From NCBI RefSeq assembly GCF_009720865.1, contig NZ_WNLA01000006.1:124001-188000 (forward strand): a stretch of DNA of 64,000 bases, given 5' to 3'. The translations under genes were made by a program, and so were the position numbers. The DNA is from Pseudoduganella ginsengisoli (GTDB lineage Bacteria; Pseudomonadota; Gammaproteobacteria; Burkholderiales; Burkholderiaceae_D). The notes below the pieces were generated by a model. That model ran no database searches. It worked only from the letters and a program-made list of their open reading frames with translations, and had not been told where the DNA came from. Position 1 is the first letter of the stretch, and each line of letters opens with the position of its first letter. This document shows positions 53,984-62,239 of this stretch, piece by piece.

Positions 53984-54994
53984 TTACATGATGTGCTTGC
54001 CAACCCACCAGGCAATCGCAGCCACGAAAGCCGATGCGGGAATCGTGAAGATCCACGCCCACACGATGTTGCCCGCAACGCCCCAGCGCACGGCCGACAT
54101 CTTTTGCGCGGAACCTACGCCAACGATGGCGCCCGTGATGGTGTGCGTGGTGGACACAGGCACGCCCCAGAACGAAGCCATCAGCAGCGTAATCGCGCCA
54201 CCGGTTTCAGCGCAAAAACCGCCAACCGGCTTCAGCTTGGTGATTTTCTGGCCCATGGTTTTCACGATACGCCAGCCGCCAAACAAGGTGCCAAACGAAA
54301 TCGCGCCGTAGCAGGCAATGATGACCCAGGTAGGCGGCGCCGAGGCATCCGCCGCCACGTGGCCGGAGGCAATCAGCAGCATCCAGATGATACCCATGGT
54401 TTTCTGCGCATCGTTGCCGCCGTGGCCCAGGCTGTAGCTGGCTGCGGAGAACAATTGCAGGCGGCGGAACCACGTATCGACCTTGCGCGGCGTGGAACGC
54501 ACGCACACCCACGACACGATCAGCATGATCAGCGAGCCCAGCACGAAGCCCAGCAGTGGCGCCACGACGATGAACGTCACGGTTTTGATCAAGCCGCCGG
54601 CTACCAGCGAGCCGGTGCCCGACTTGGCCACGGCCGCGCCCACCAAGCCGCCGATCAGCGCGTGCGACGACGACGATGGAATGCCGTAGTACCATGTGAT
54701 CAAGTTCCATACGATGGCGCCCACCAGGGCGCCAAAGATCACGTAATGGTCGACCACGTGGGGATCGATGGTGCCTTTGCCGATCGTGGTAGCCACTTTC
54801 AGGCCCACCACGAAGATCGCGACAAAGTTAAAGAATGCTGCCATGGCCACAGCGGTTTGCGGTTTCAGCACGCCCGTCGATACCACGGTCGCGATCGCAT
54901 TGGCCGCGTCGTGGAAGCCATTCATGAAGTCAAACACCAGCGCGAGGAAAATCAGGATGCCCAGCGCGTAGATGCTTATTTCCAGAGTTTGCAT
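53984..54994 (-). CDS. pit: Low-affinity inorganic phosphate transporter (Pit family)
   Basis: 336 aa, about ten membrane segments in two inverted halves. The family signatures are FDFMNGFHDAANAIATVVSTGVL near the start and GGNDAQKTMGIIWMLL in the second half, with PVSTTHTITGAIVG near the end. Imports metal-phosphate with protons. The gene follows a DUF47 regulator by 26 bp; the DUF47-pit pair is a standard arrangement in which the DUF47 protein influences the transporter. Confidence 0.94.
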   Translation of the reverse strand: MQTLEISIYALGILIFLALVFDFMNGFHDAANAIATVVSTGVLKPQTAVAMAAFFNFVAIFVVGLKVATTIGKGTIDPHVVDHYVIFGALVGAIVWNLITWYYGIPSSSSHALIGGLVGAAVAKSGTGSLVAGGLIKTVTFIVVAPLLGFVLGSLIMLIVSWVCVRSTPRKVDTWFRRLQLFSAASYSLGHGGNDAQKTMGIIWMLLIASGHVAADASAPPTWVIIACYGAISFGTLFGGWRIVKTMGQKITKLKPVGGFCAETGGAITLLMASFWGVPVSTTHTITGAIVGVGSAQKMSAVRWGVAGNIVWAWIFTIPASAFVAAIAWWVGKHIM

Positions 54995-55020
54995 GGAATG
55001 TTCTTTTTTTGAGTTGCGCT

Positions 55021-55647
55021 TTACGCGTTTTCGACGATGATGCCTTCGATGATGTTGGCCACGTCTTCGCAGCGGTCCGTCACCGTTTCCAGGATTTCGT
55101 AAATGGCTTTCATCTTGATCAGGTTGCGCACGTCCGGTTCATCGCGGAACAGTTTGGACATGGCGGCGCGCATCACATGGTCGGCGTCCGATTCCAGGCG
55201 GTCGATTTCTTCGCAGATGCCGACGATCTGGCGCGAGTTATCCATGTTATGCAGCAGGGCCACGGCGGCTTGCACTTTTTCCGTGCACGCCAAGGTCAGT
55301 TCCGCCAGGCGCTTGGCTTCCGGCGTCACCGAATGCAAGTCGTACAGCGAGACGGTCTGGCCCGCGTCTTCCATCAAGTCCAGGATGTCGTCCATCTTGG
55401 TGATCAGCTTGTGGATGTCGTCACGGTCGATCGGCGTGATGAACGTTTTGTGCAGCAGGTCGACGACGGCGTAGGTGATCTTGTCAGCTTGTTTTTCGAT
55501 GCCCTCAATCGCGTGTACGCGATTTTCCAGGTCGTCAAAGTTGGTCATCAGGCCGACCATTTCTTTGGCGCCTTTGACGCACAGTTCAGCGTGCTGGTTG
55601 AACAGGTCAAAAAACTTGCCCTCGGTGGGCATCAAGCGTCCAAACAT
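55021..55647 (-). CDS. DUF47 (PhoU-like) protein, partner of Pit
   Basis: 208 aa, all-helical TIGR00153/DUF47 family. It starts MFGRLMPTEGKFFDLFNQHAELC in family style and has the PhoU-like acidic repeats EKQADKITYAVVDLL and EIDRLESDADHVMRAAM, which bind metal clusters in relatives. The ATG at 55647 follows GGAGAAC; a longer frame to 55752 overlaps the dnaB end and is rejected. First gene of the DUF47-pit operon. Confidence 0.93.
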   Translation of the reverse strand: MFGRLMPTEGKFFDLFNQHAELCVKGAKEMVGLMTNFDDLENRVHAIEGIEKQADKITYAVVDLLHKTFITPIDRDDIHKLITKMDDILDLMEDAGQTVSLYDLHSVTPEAKRLAELTLACTEKVQAAVALLHNMDNSRQIVGICEEIDRLESDADHVMRAAMSKLFRDEPDVRNLIKMKAIYEILETVTDRCEDVANIIEGIIVENA

Positions 55648-55748
55648 TTTGTTCTCCAAATTTGAAACATCAGTACTACAGACAGCCGCCGCAGTGAGCG
55701 GCCGGTGAGGTATTGCTGGGAAGTGTTGCGGGTGACCAGTTGCCTGAA

Positions 55749-57137
55749 TCAATCACCCTGGTACGTGGCCAAGGTACCGTGGTAGTTGCCGAACTTCGTG
55801 TACATGCCACGCCACGTTAAACGTACCGCCCCGATCGGGCCGTTACGCTGTTTGCCGATAATGATCTCGGCAGTGCCTTTTTCAGGCGAATCCGGGTTAT
55901 AAACTTCGTCGCGGTACAGGAAGATGATGACGTCCGCATCCTGCTCAATAGCGCCCGATTCACGCAAGTCCGACATCACGGGACGTTTATTCGGACGTTG
56001 TTCCAGCGAGCGGTTCAACTGCGACAGCGCAATCACGGGGCAATGCAATTCTTTCGCCAAGCCCTTCAGCGACCGCGAAATTTCAGAAATCTCGGCCGCG
56101 CGGTTGTCGCCCGGCTGGGAACCCTGCATCAGCTGCAGGTAGTCGACGATGATCAAGCCCAGCTTGCCGCACTGGCGCGACAAGCGGCGCGAGCGGGCCC
56201 GCATTTCAATCGGGTTCAGCGCCGGCGTTTCATCGATGAACACTTGCGCATCGTTGAGCTTTTGAATGGCCAACGTCAAACGCGGCCAGTCTTCATCAAT
56301 CAGCTTGCCGGTACGCAGGCGGTGCTGGTCCAGTTCGCCAACGGAACCCAGCATACGCATGGCCAGCTGGGCGCCGCCCATCTCCATCGAGAAGATCGCC
56401 ACCGGCAAACCGGCATCGACTGCCACGTTTTCACCGATGTTGACGGAGAATGCGGTTTTGCCCATCGATGGACGTCCTGCCACGATGACCAGGTCGCCTG
56501 GCTGCAAGCCGGACGTCATCTTGTCGAGGTCGGCAAAGCCGGTCGGCACGCCGGTAATTTCACTGGTGGTGTCGCGGCTGTACAGTTCATCGATGCGCTC
56601 GACCACCTGCGTCAGCAGCGGCTGCACGGGCAGCCAGCCGGCGGCGCCACGGGCGCCCTGTTCTGCAATGGCGAAAATCTTGGATTCCGCCTCGTCCAGC
56701 ATTTGCTTGACTTCCTTGCCCTGCGGATTGAATGCATTGCCGGAAATTTCATCCGCCACCGTGATCAGCTTGCGCAAGATGCCGCGGTCGCGCACGATTT
56801 CCGCATAGCGGCGGATATTCGCGGCGGACGGCGTGTTTTGCGCCATCGCGTTCAAGTACGCGAGGCCGCCGATGTCATCTTGCTTGCCCAGCATGGTCAT
56901 CGCTTCAAATACCGTGATGACGTCAGCCGGTTTGGACGCATTGATCAGGCGCACCACCTGCTCATAAATGATGCGGTGGTCGTAGCGGTAAAAATCGTCC
57001 GGGCTCAGCAAGTCCGCGATACGGTCGAATGCCGCGTTATCGCGCAACAAGCCACCGATGACAGATTGCTCTGCCTCGATCGAGTGCGGCGGAATGCGCA
57101 GCGAATCTACTTGTGGATCGGTTGCCGGGGTGTTCAT
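55749..57137 (-). CDS. dnaB: Replicative DNA helicase DnaB
   Basis: 462 aa. The N-terminal helical domain starts at IPPHSIEAEQSVIGGLLRDN. The C-terminal RecA-like motor has Walker A GRPSMGKTAF, Walker B LGLIIVDYLQLM, and the later motifs SQLNRSLEQRPNKRP and EQDADVIIFLYRDE. Forms the hexamer that unwinds DNA ahead of the fork. Placed after the rpsF-priB-rpsR-rplI operon as in many proteobacteria, but a strong terminator (57212-57238) separates them, so dnaB probably has its own promoter in the AT-rich 80 bp upstream. Confidence 0.97.
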   Translation of the reverse strand: MNTPATDPQVDSLRIPPHSIEAEQSVIGGLLRDNAAFDRIADLLSPDDFYRYDHRIIYEQVVRLINASKPADVITVFEAMTMLGKQDDIGGLAYLNAMAQNTPSAANIRRYAEIVRDRGILRKLITVADEISGNAFNPQGKEVKQMLDEAESKIFAIAEQGARGAAGWLPVQPLLTQVVERIDELYSRDTTSEITGVPTGFADLDKMTSGLQPGDLVIVAGRPSMGKTAFSVNIGENVAVDAGLPVAIFSMEMGGAQLAMRMLGSVGELDQHRLRTGKLIDEDWPRLTLAIQKLNDAQVFIDETPALNPIEMRARSRRLSRQCGKLGLIIVDYLQLMQGSQPGDNRAAEISEISRSLKGLAKELHCPVIALSQLNRSLEQRPNKRPVMSDLRESGAIEQDADVIIFLYRDEVYNPDSPEKGTAEIIIGKQRNGPIGAVRLTWRGMYTKFGNYHGTLATYQGD

Positions 57138-57211
57138 GGACGCGAATTATACCTGCTAATAGTTGTGATTTTCACGTTAAAAAGCCACAACTTGTCTTAG
57201 TTGATTGCAAT

Positions 57212-57238
57212 AAAAAAGCCGGGACTAGCCCGGCTTTT
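57212..57238 (-). terminator. Terminator of the rpsF-priB-rpsR-rplI operon (may act both ways)
   Basis: GCCGGG and CCCGGC pair around a 5-base loop, flanked by AAAAAA and TTTT. On the minus strand it follows the rplI stop by about 45 bases. Confidence 0.9.
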
Positions 57239-57283
57239 CTATTTATACAACGAGTCTTACTTTAATATTCCCTTGTGGAAATA

Positions 57284-57736
57284 TTAGGCAGCTTCGCCAA
57301 CGACAGCCACGGTCACGTCGACCACAACGTCGGTGTGCAGCGCGACGGAAACAGCGTGCTCGCCGGTGACTTTCAGCGGGCCGTTCGGCATGCGAACAGC
57401 TGCTTTTTCAACAGCGAAACCTGCTTTGGTCAGGGCTTCAGCGATGTCGAAGTTGGTCACGGAACCGAACAGACGGCCGTCAACGCCGGCTTTCTGCGAT
57501 ACGGTCACGGTCATGCCGTTCAGTTTTTCGCCTTGGGCTTGCGCAGCAGCCAGCTTGGCGGCAGCAGCTTTTTCCAGTTCAGCGCGCTTGGCTTCGAATT
57601 CAGCCACAGCAGCGGTGGTCGCACGGCGAGCCAGCTTTTGTGGGATCAGGAAGTTACGTGCGTAGCCGTCTTTGACTTTCACCACGTCGCCCAGGTTGCC
57701 GACGTTAACAACTTTTTCCAACAGAATGATTTGCAT
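57284..57736 (-). CDS. rplI: 50S ribosomal protein L9
   Basis: 150 aa, normal length. The N-terminal domain [32 protein letters not shown] (in pieces) is the L9 signature, joined by a long central helix rich in Ala and Glu (about 41-75) to the C-terminal rRNA-binding domain with KLFGSVT-type [16 protein letters not shown]. Last gene of the operon, 31 bp after rpsR, with GGAGAAC before its ATG. Confidence 0.97.
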   Translation of the reverse strand: MQIILLEKVVNVGNLGDVVKVKDGYARNFLIPQKLARRATTAAVAEFEAKRAELEKAAAAKLAAAQAQGEKLNGMTVTVSQKAGVDGRLFGSVTNFDIAEALTKAGFAVEKAAVRMPNGPLKVTGEHAVSVALHTDVVVDVTVAVVGEAA

Positions 57737-57767
57737 AGTGTTCTCCAGTTTCTAGCGACTGCCGCAA

Positions 57768-58058
57768 TTAAGCGTTGTGCAGGTCGGTGTACGGCAGCAG
57801 GGCCAGGTAACGGGCACGCTTGATCGCGGTGTCAACTTGACGCTGGTAGTGTGCTTTGGTGCCGGTCAGGCGTGCAGGCATGATCTTGCCGTTTTCCTGA
57901 ACGAAATCTTTCAGAGTGTCTACGTCTTTGTAGTCCACTTGCTCAACGCCGGCGGCGGTGAAGCGGCAGAACTTCTTACGCTTGAACAGCGGGTTTTGCT
58001 GTTTGCGCTTTTCTTTCAGCTTCAGTTTGTTTTTGTCGAACTTTTTACCGAATGCCAT
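57768..58058 (-). CDS. rpsR: 30S ribosomal protein S18
   Basis: 96 aa. A basic N-terminal extension of about 20 residues ([17 protein letters not shown]) precedes the S18 core: [33 protein letters not shown], and [20 protein letters not shown]18 pairs with S6 on the platform of the small subunit; its gene lies in the same operon. The ATG is one base after the priB stop. Confidence 0.97.
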   Translation of the reverse strand: MAFGKKFDKNKLKLKEKRKQQNPLFKRKKFCRFTAAGVEQVDYKDVDTLKDFVQENGKIMPARLTGTKAHYQRQVDTAIKRARYLALLPYTDLHNA

Positions 58059-58059
58059 T

Positions 58060-58365
58060 TTAGGCTCCTGTATCTAATAAACGAAAATCAATGATGTGAA
58101 ACACCAGGCTTTTGCTATTGCGGCTTTTCTTGTTCAGAAACCCTGTGAACTGGTACAACCCTCCCAGCGGCGCCTGGCTGAACCGGCTTGAAATCTCGCC
58201 CGCTGCGACAGCGGGGATTTCAAACTCGGCCAGGCGCTGTATGCCGGCTTCCGTTTGCTGCGAACTGTGCTGCAACGTGGCATTCACAATCGGCAGTCCT
58301 GCGGGGGTGTAACGGACCAGATCCCTTTCGGTGATCAGCGCCGTGACAACGAGCTGGTTATCCAG
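58060..58365 (-). CDS. priB: Primosomal replication protein N (PriB), apparent CTG start
   Basis: 101 aa if started at the CTG at 58365. The protein is a single-stranded-DNA-binding OB fold that helps restart replication. The sequence [24 protein letters not shown], in pieces, forms the first two strands of the OB fold and aligns with PriB N-termini; the end, [19 protein letters not shown] and LLDTGA, also matches. The frame is closed by TGA four codons before the CTG, and no ATG, GTG or TTG occurs until the GTG at 58287, which would delete 26 conserved residues. GGGAA stands five bases before the CTG. Between rpsF (19-bp gap) and rpsR, its standard place. Confidence 0.85.
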   Translation of the reverse strand: MDNQLVVTALITERDLVRYTPAGLPIVNATLQHSSQQTEAGIQRLAEFEIPAVAAGEISSRFSQAPLGGLYQFTGFLNKKSRNSKSLVFHIIDFRLLDTGA

Positions 58366-58384
58366 TGTGGTTCCCGATCAATAC

Positions 58385-58762
58385 TTAGGCAGCAGCGGCA
58401 GCTTGGGCTTCTGCGCGATGGCTCTTGGCCGCATCTTCACGTTGTACCGACTTCATCATCGGCGAAGGAGCGGTTTCCGCTTTCTTCATCTTCACGGTCA
58501 GGTGACGCAGAACAGCATCATTGAATTTGAACGCGGTTTCCAGCTCGACCAGGGTCTCGTTGTCGCATTCGATGTTCATGCAGATGTAGTGTGCTTTAGC
58601 CAGTTTCTGGATCGAGTAAGCCATTTGACGGCGGCCCCAATCTTCCACACGGTGCACGTTACCGCCGCGCGAGGTCACGCTGGCTTTGTAACGTTCGATC
58701 ATCGCAGGAACTTGCTCGCTTTGGTCCGGGTGGACGATAAATACGATTTCGTAGTGACGCAT
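58385..58762 (-). CDS. rpsF: 30S ribosomal protein S6
   Basis: 125 aa. [18 protein letters not shown] at the start, then [16 protein letters not shown] and [13 protein letters not shown], the S6 ferredoxin-like fold; the C-terminus is an Ala-rich tail (AEAQAAAAA). The ATG at 58762 follows GGGAG. First gene of the operon; preceded by a sigma-70-type promoter and a leader hairpin resembling the S6:S18 autoregulatory site. Confidence 0.97.
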   Translation of the reverse strand: MRHYEIVFIVHPDQSEQVPAMIERYKASVTSRGGNVHRVEDWGRRQMAYSIQKLAKAHYICMNIECDNETLVELETAFKFNDAVLRHLTVKMKKAETAPSPMMKSVQREDAAKSHRAEAQAAAAA

Positions 58763-58790
58763 GTAAACTCCCTTAAGGACTGTGTTAATG

Positions 58791-58818
58791 CCCACCCCGG
58801 CGTCAAGACGGGTGTGGG
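58791..58818 (-). promoter_or_regulatory. Possible S6:S18-binding leader hairpin of rpsF mRNA
   Basis: On the minus strand CCCACACC pairs with GGGGTGGG (one mismatch) and an inner CGT-CTTG-ACG hairpin sits on top, leaving an unpaired CC(G) on the 3' side. This is the shape of the known S6:S18 motif, a hairpin with a bulged CCG, in the leader of rpsF. About 28 bases before the ATG. Confidence 0.5.
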
Positions 58819-58834
58819 AAGAGGTAAGCCCGCG

Positions 58835-58863
58835 ACTATAGCGCGTTTTTCGTTTTGTAGCAA
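58835..58863 (-). promoter_or_regulatory. Sigma-70 promoter of the rpsF operon
   Basis: TTGCTA (58858-58863) and TATAGT (58835-58840) are exactly 17 bp apart on the minus strand. Position and quality suit a strong ribosomal-protein promoter. Confidence 0.7.
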
Positions 58864-58945
58864 TAGTACGGAACAGCAAGCCGGCTACCGCCCTATGAAA
58901 ATAATTTGTTCCGCACAGCGAAAAACCCTTGCAATAGCAGTCACA

Positions 58946-58961
58946 CTGTACAAAAATACAG
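58946..58961 (+). promoter_or_regulatory. SOS (LexA) box 1
   Basis: CTGT-N8-ACAG with an A-rich centre, 38 bp upstream of lexA. Full match to the invariant bases of the SOS box. Confidence 0.85.
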
Positions 58962-58962
58962 A

Positions 58963-58978
58963 CTGTCTATATCCACAG
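58963..58978 (+). promoter_or_regulatory. SOS (LexA) box 2
   Basis: Second CTGT-N8-ACAG (centre CTATATCC), 17 bp downstream of box 1 and 21 bp before the lexA start. Tandem boxes are also found at E. coli lexA and give tight autoregulation. Confidence 0.85.
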
Positions 58979-58998
58979 GCTTAATAAGCTCCCGCACC

Positions 58999-59652
58999 AT
59001 GATCAAGCTCACCGCACGCCAGGAACAAATTCTCAATCTGATCAAGGATGCCATCGACAATACCGGCTTCCCTCCTACCCGCGCGGAAATCGCGGCTGAA
59101 CTGGGGTTCAAGTCCGCCAATGCGGCGGAAGAACACTTGCAGGCACTGGCGCGCAAGGGCGCCATTGAAATCGCGGCAGGCACGTCACGCGGCATTCGTT
59201 TGCTGGGCGCGCATGCGGAATCGGCGAAGGCGGCCGTCTCGGCCGCCGCCACCGCCGTCACCCATTTGATTTCGCTGCCGCTGATCGGCCGCGTGGCTGC
59301 CGGCTCGCCCATCCTCGCGCAGGAAAACCTGGAAACCAGCTACAACGTGGACCCTGCCCTGTTTTCCGCCAAGCCGGATTTCCTGCTGAAAGTACGCGGC
59401 GAATCCATGCGTGACATCGGCATCATGGATGGCGATTTGCTGGCCGTGAAAAAAGTCGACAGCGCGAAGAATGGCCAGGTGGTGGTGGCCCGCATCGGCA
59501 GCGAAGTCACCGTGAAGCGCTACCGCAAGACAGGTTCCACGATTGAATTGTTGCCGGAAAATCCGGACTTCAAAGTCATCACCGTGAACCCGGAAGCCGA
59601 TGAATTCGCGCTGGAAGGCTTGGCAGTCGGTTTGCTGCGCACCTGGCATTAA
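58999..59652 (+). CDS. lexA: SOS repressor LexA
   Basis: 217 aa. N-terminal winged helix: [39 protein letters not shown]. The self-cleavage bond is Ala101-Gly102 in RVAAGSP. The catalytic pair is Ser136 (RGESMRD) and Lys173 (VTVKRYR). LexA represses DNA-damage genes until RecA filaments trigger cleavage. The ATG at 58999 starts the family N-terminus MIKLTARQ; the frame is open 31 codons upstream, but that part contains both SOS boxes. The long Ala-rich linker (about 72-90) is typical of this lineage. Confidence 0.97.
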   Translation: MIKLTARQEQILNLIKDAIDNTGFPPTRAEIAAELGFKSANAAEEHLQALARKGAIEIAAGTSRGIRLLGAHAESAKAAVSAAATAVTHLISLPLIGRVAAGSPILAQENLETSYNVDPALFSAKPDFLLKVRGESMRDIGIMDGDLLAVKKVDSAKNGQVVVARIGSEVTVKRYRKTGSTIELLPENPDFKVITVNPEADEFALEGLAVGLLRTWH

Positions 59653-59666
59653 ACCTGGCACTCAGC

Positions 59667-60293
59667 ATGGCTACCTTCCAGCTTTACGGCAATTGCGAAT
59701 CCGGCCACAGCTATAAGGTCAAGCTGGCCATGGAAGTGGCCGGGGTACCGCACAGCTACACCGAGATCGATTTGAAGCTGGACCGCAAGGACCGGCCGGA
59801 ACCCTTCCGCACGCTGGCCAAATATGGCGAAGTGCCTTTACTGGTACATGACGGCCAGGCGTACGTGCAATCGAATGCCATCTTGCTGCATCTGGCCGAG
59901 TATTTAAAAGCATACGGCGGCGAATCGCAGCAGCGGCTGGACCGCGTACGCGAATGGCTGTTCTGGGAAGCCAACCGCATTGGCTTTTCAATGGCGCATT
60001 TGCGCTTTGGGCAAAAGTTTGATCCGGCCGCTTATGCCGGCTCGGTCTTGCCGTGGTTCCGCAATCGCTTCGATTCGGATATCACGCGGCTGGAAGAGGA
60101 GTTATCGGATGGCCGCCGGTTCCTGCTGGACGACCAGGTGAGCATGGCGGACTTTTCCATCTGCGGCTATATGTATTGGCCGGAGCAGGCCAATGTCAGC
60201 TATCCGCCTAAGGTGCATGCTTGGCTGGACCGGATTGCTGCGCTGCCCGGGTGGCGGCATCCGTATCAGATGGAAGGCGCAATGCCCTGGTAA
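59667..60293 (+). CDS. Glutathione S-transferase family protein
   Basis: 208 aa. N-terminal thioredoxin-like domain FQLYGNCESGHSYKVKLAMEVAGV, with a serine/cysteine region where the catalytic residue is expected, then GEVPLLVHDGQAYVQSNAILLHLAEYL carrying the cis-proline and the glutathione gamma-glutamyl contact QSNAI. The C-terminal helical domain has LLDDQVSMADFSICGYMYW, the usual N-capping motif. Only 14 bp after lexA on the same strand, so it may be co-transcribed with it and be weakly SOS-linked; this is inference. Substrate unknown. Confidence 0.88.
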   Translation: MATFQLYGNCESGHSYKVKLAMEVAGVPHSYTEIDLKLDRKDRPEPFRTLAKYGEVPLLVHDGQAYVQSNAILLHLAEYLKAYGGESQQRLDRVREWLFWEANRIGFSMAHLRFGQKFDPAAYAGSVLPWFRNRFDSDITRLEEELSDGRRFLLDDQVSMADFSICGYMYWPEQANVSYPPKVHAWLDRIAALPGWRHPYQMEGAMPW

Positions 60294-60294
60294 A

Positions 60295-60627
60295 TCAAGC
60301 GTGAACCGCGCTTTGCAGCACTTCAGTTGCCCATTGATTCAAGCTCTTACCCGCTGCTTGCGCGGCCACCAATGCAGCCCCATGGATTTCGGGCGGCACC
60401 CGCAGCATCAGCTTGCCTGATGCCGGCTTTTCTGGCTTGATGCCTTGGTCCTTGCAATCAAGTAAAAAATCCTCGATAGCACCTTCGAACGCGGATCGCA
60501 ATTCGCTGACCGTCTCGCCGTGGAAACTGATCATGGCGCGCAAGCCCAGAACACGTCCGACAAATATATTATCGCGCTCGTCAAACTCAATGCGAGCGAC
60601 ATAGCCTTTGTAGTTCATCGTATTCAT
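60295..60627 (-). CDS. hicB: HicB-family antitoxin
   Basis: 110 aa. The N-terminal degenerate RNase-H-like domain has YKGYVARIEFDERDNIFVGRVLGL and SFHGETVSELRSAFEGAIEDFL, typical of HicB. The C-terminal part, KLMLRVPPEIHGAALVAAQAAGKSLNQWATEVL, is a ribbon-helix-helix DNA-binding domain of the HicB/Arc type. It would neutralise HicA and repress the operon. Its start overlaps hicA by 4 bp. Convergent with the GST gene, one base away. Confidence 0.9.
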   Translation of the reverse strand: MNTMNYKGYVARIEFDERDNIFVGRVLGLRAMISFHGETVSELRSAFEGAIEDFLLDCKDQGIKPEKPASGKLMLRVPPEIHGAALVAAQAAGKSLNQWATEVLQSAVHA

Positions 60628-60878
60628 GGTTGCACTCCGGCACGTTCAAGTAACTCTCTGGCTTCTTCTACCTGATAACGCTTGGCTTCCTTGCCAGGAT
60701 GAGGGCGATGGCAACGCCACTGCTCACTGTGAAGGATGATTTTGACGCGGGAACCTTCGCGCTCATGCACCTCGCCACCAAGCGCAACTATCAATGCCTC
60801 GATGTCGGAAAAGACAATTGACGAGGACGTAGGGCGCGCAAAAATCGCGCGCAGCGTTTTGCGGTGTTTGGTGTTCAC
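60624..60878 (-). CDS. hicA: HicA-family toxin (mRNA interferase)
   Basis: 84 aa. Double-stranded-RNA-binding-like fold of HicA. FSDIEALIVALGGEVHEREGSRVKIIL is followed by HRPHPGKEAKRYQVEEARELLERAG, which carries the conserved HRPHP and the C-terminal helix of this HicA branch. The branch has GSRV rather than the GSHH seen in other HicA proteins. The start is GTG at 60878. HicA cleaves mRNA when free of HicB. It is transcribed before hicB from a promoter with two GCTAGC palindromes. Confidence 0.88.
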   Translation of the reverse strand: MNTKHRKTLRAIFARPTSSSIVFSDIEALIVALGGEVHEREGSRVKIILHSEQWRCHRPHPGKEAKRYQVEEARELLERAGVQP

Positions 60879-60884
60879 CCTTAG

Positions 60885-60913
60885 ATGCTAGCGAATTGTG
60901 CTAGCAGATGCAA
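60885..60913 (-). promoter_or_regulatory. Promoter and likely HicB operator of hicAB
   Basis: TTGCAT (60908-60913) and TAGCAT (60885-60890) are 17 bp apart. Two GCTAGC palindromes (60887-60892, 60900-60905), 13 bp centre to centre, overlap the -10 box and spacer and suit binding of the HicB ribbon-helix-helix. Transcription would start about at the GTG, so the mRNA may be leaderless. Confidence 0.45.
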
Positions 60914-60949
60914 GCGTGCGCCGCATGCACACGCTTGCCAGTCAAGGCA

Positions 60950-62194
60950 TCAACACGCCGCCAGCGCTTCCCTGAAGTCGCCCAGCAAATCCTCCGTATC
61001 TTCAATGCCGACCGACACGCGGATCAGCGATTCCGCGATGCCCATCGAGGCGCGGCGTTCCGCGCCCATTTCATAGAAGATCGTGTGCGCGACCGGGATG
61101 ATCAACGTGCGCGTATCGCCCAGGTTCGACGCCGGCACTGCCAGCTTCAGCCGGTTGAGGAAGTCGAAGCAATCAATGCCGTCTTTCAGCTCAAAGCTCA
61201 GCAGCGAACCGGCAGCGCGGAACAGGCTCGAAGCAATCGCGTGCTGCGGGTGCGATTCCAAGCCAGGGTAATACACGGCTGCCACACGGTCATCGGCTTC
61301 CAGCATTTCCGCCAGCGCTTTCGCATTGGCGCACGTGCGCTCCATGCGCAGGGCCAGCGTCTCGGCGCCTAGTGCAATGTGGTGCGCCGCTTCCGGGCCC
61401 AGCGACGCGCCGAAGTCGCGCAAGCCTTTGGCGCGGATTTGCGTGATGCCCCACTGGGCGGGCGCCGCTTTTTTATAGTTTTCGTAAATGTTCGGGAACC
61501 GGCCCCAGTCGTATTCGCCGGTATCGGTCAACGCGCCGCCCAGCGCCGCGCCGTGGCCACCGATGGACTTGGTCAGCGAATTGACCACCAGGCCAGCGCC
61601 CACGGCTTTCGGCACGAACAGGTACGGCGTCGTCATCGTGTTATCGACGATGTACAGGATGCCCCGTGCTTTGCACAGCTCGCCAATGCGCTTTAAGTCC
61701 GCCACTTGCGTACGCGGGTTGGCAATGGTTTCCACGAACACAATGCGCGTATGGGGCTGCAGCGCAGCCTCTACGTTGTTCACGTCGGTCGCATCCACGA
61801 AGTCCACGGCCACGCCCTGCCCCGCCACCGTTTGCCACAGCGAGTTGGTATTACCGAACAGGAAAGAGGTGGACACCACGTGATCGCCGGCCCGCAACAA
61901 GCCCTGGAACACGGCGCCGATGGCCGCCATACCGGTGGCGAAGCACAGGGTAGCGACACCCTGTTCCATGTTGTTGATCTTGTCTTCCAGCGCGGACACC
62001 GTCGGGTTGCCCTGGCGGCCATAGCGGAAGCCTGGCTCTTTACCCTGGAACACGGACGCCAGCTGGCGCGCATCCTTGTAGCCAAACGCCACCGACGTGT
62101 GCACCGGCTTGTGCAGCGAGCCGTGCTCGATGTTTTTGCGGCGGTCGTTATGCAGAATGGTGGTGGTAAAGCCGTAAGATTTCTTTTCTGTCAT
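60950..62194 (-). CDS. Cys/Met-metabolism PLP enzyme (cystathionine gamma-synthase / homoserine sulfhydrylase family)
   Basis: 414 aa, fold-type I. RYGRQGNPTVSALEDKINNMEQG binds the PLP phosphate and substrate, FATGMAAIGAVFQGLLRAGDHVV stacks on PLP, IVDNTMTTPYL holds the PLP aspartate, and NSLTKSIGGHG has the Schiff-base lysine near residue 209. Family members join O-acetyl- or O-succinylhomoserine with sulfide or cysteine. In related bacteria purF is followed by metZ (O-succinylhomoserine sulfhydrylase), so methionine synthesis is likely, but the sequence looks like a distinct sub-branch and the exact substrate is open. A terminator hairpin and no Shine-Dalgarno precede the ATG. A 9-bp hairpin without T-run (60910-60938) follows the stop. 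Confidence 0.85.
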   Translation of the reverse strand: MTEKKSYGFTTTILHNDRRKNIEHGSLHKPVHTSVAFGYKDARQLASVFQGKEPGFRYGRQGNPTVSALEDKINNMEQGVATLCFATGMAAIGAVFQGLLRAGDHVVSTSFLFGNTNSLWQTVAGQGVAVDFVDATDVNNVEAALQPHTRIVFVETIANPRTQVADLKRIGELCKARGILYIVDNTMTTPYLFVPKAVGAGLVVNSLTKSIGGHGAALGGALTDTGEYDWGRFPNIYENYKKAAPAQWGITQIRAKGLRDFGASLGPEAAHHIALGAETLALRMERTCANAKALAEMLEADDRVAAVYYPGLESHPQHAIASSLFRAAGSLLSFELKDGIDCFDFLNRLKLAVPASNLGDTRTLIIPVAHTIFYEMGAERRASMGIAESLIRVSVGIEDTEDLLGDFREALAAC

Positions 62195-62204
62195 GATAGT
62201 AGAG

Positions 62205-62233
62205 ATAAAAAAGCCCGGAGCGCATCCGGGCTT
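62205..62233 (-). terminator. Terminator between purF and the Cys/Met PLP-enzyme gene
   Basis: AAGCCCGGA and TCCGGGCTT form a 9-bp stem with a 5-base loop, followed by TTTTTTAT on the minus strand. It starts 6 bases after the purF stop and ends 11 bases before the next ATG. Confidence 0.85.
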
Positions 62234-62239
62234 ATGGCA

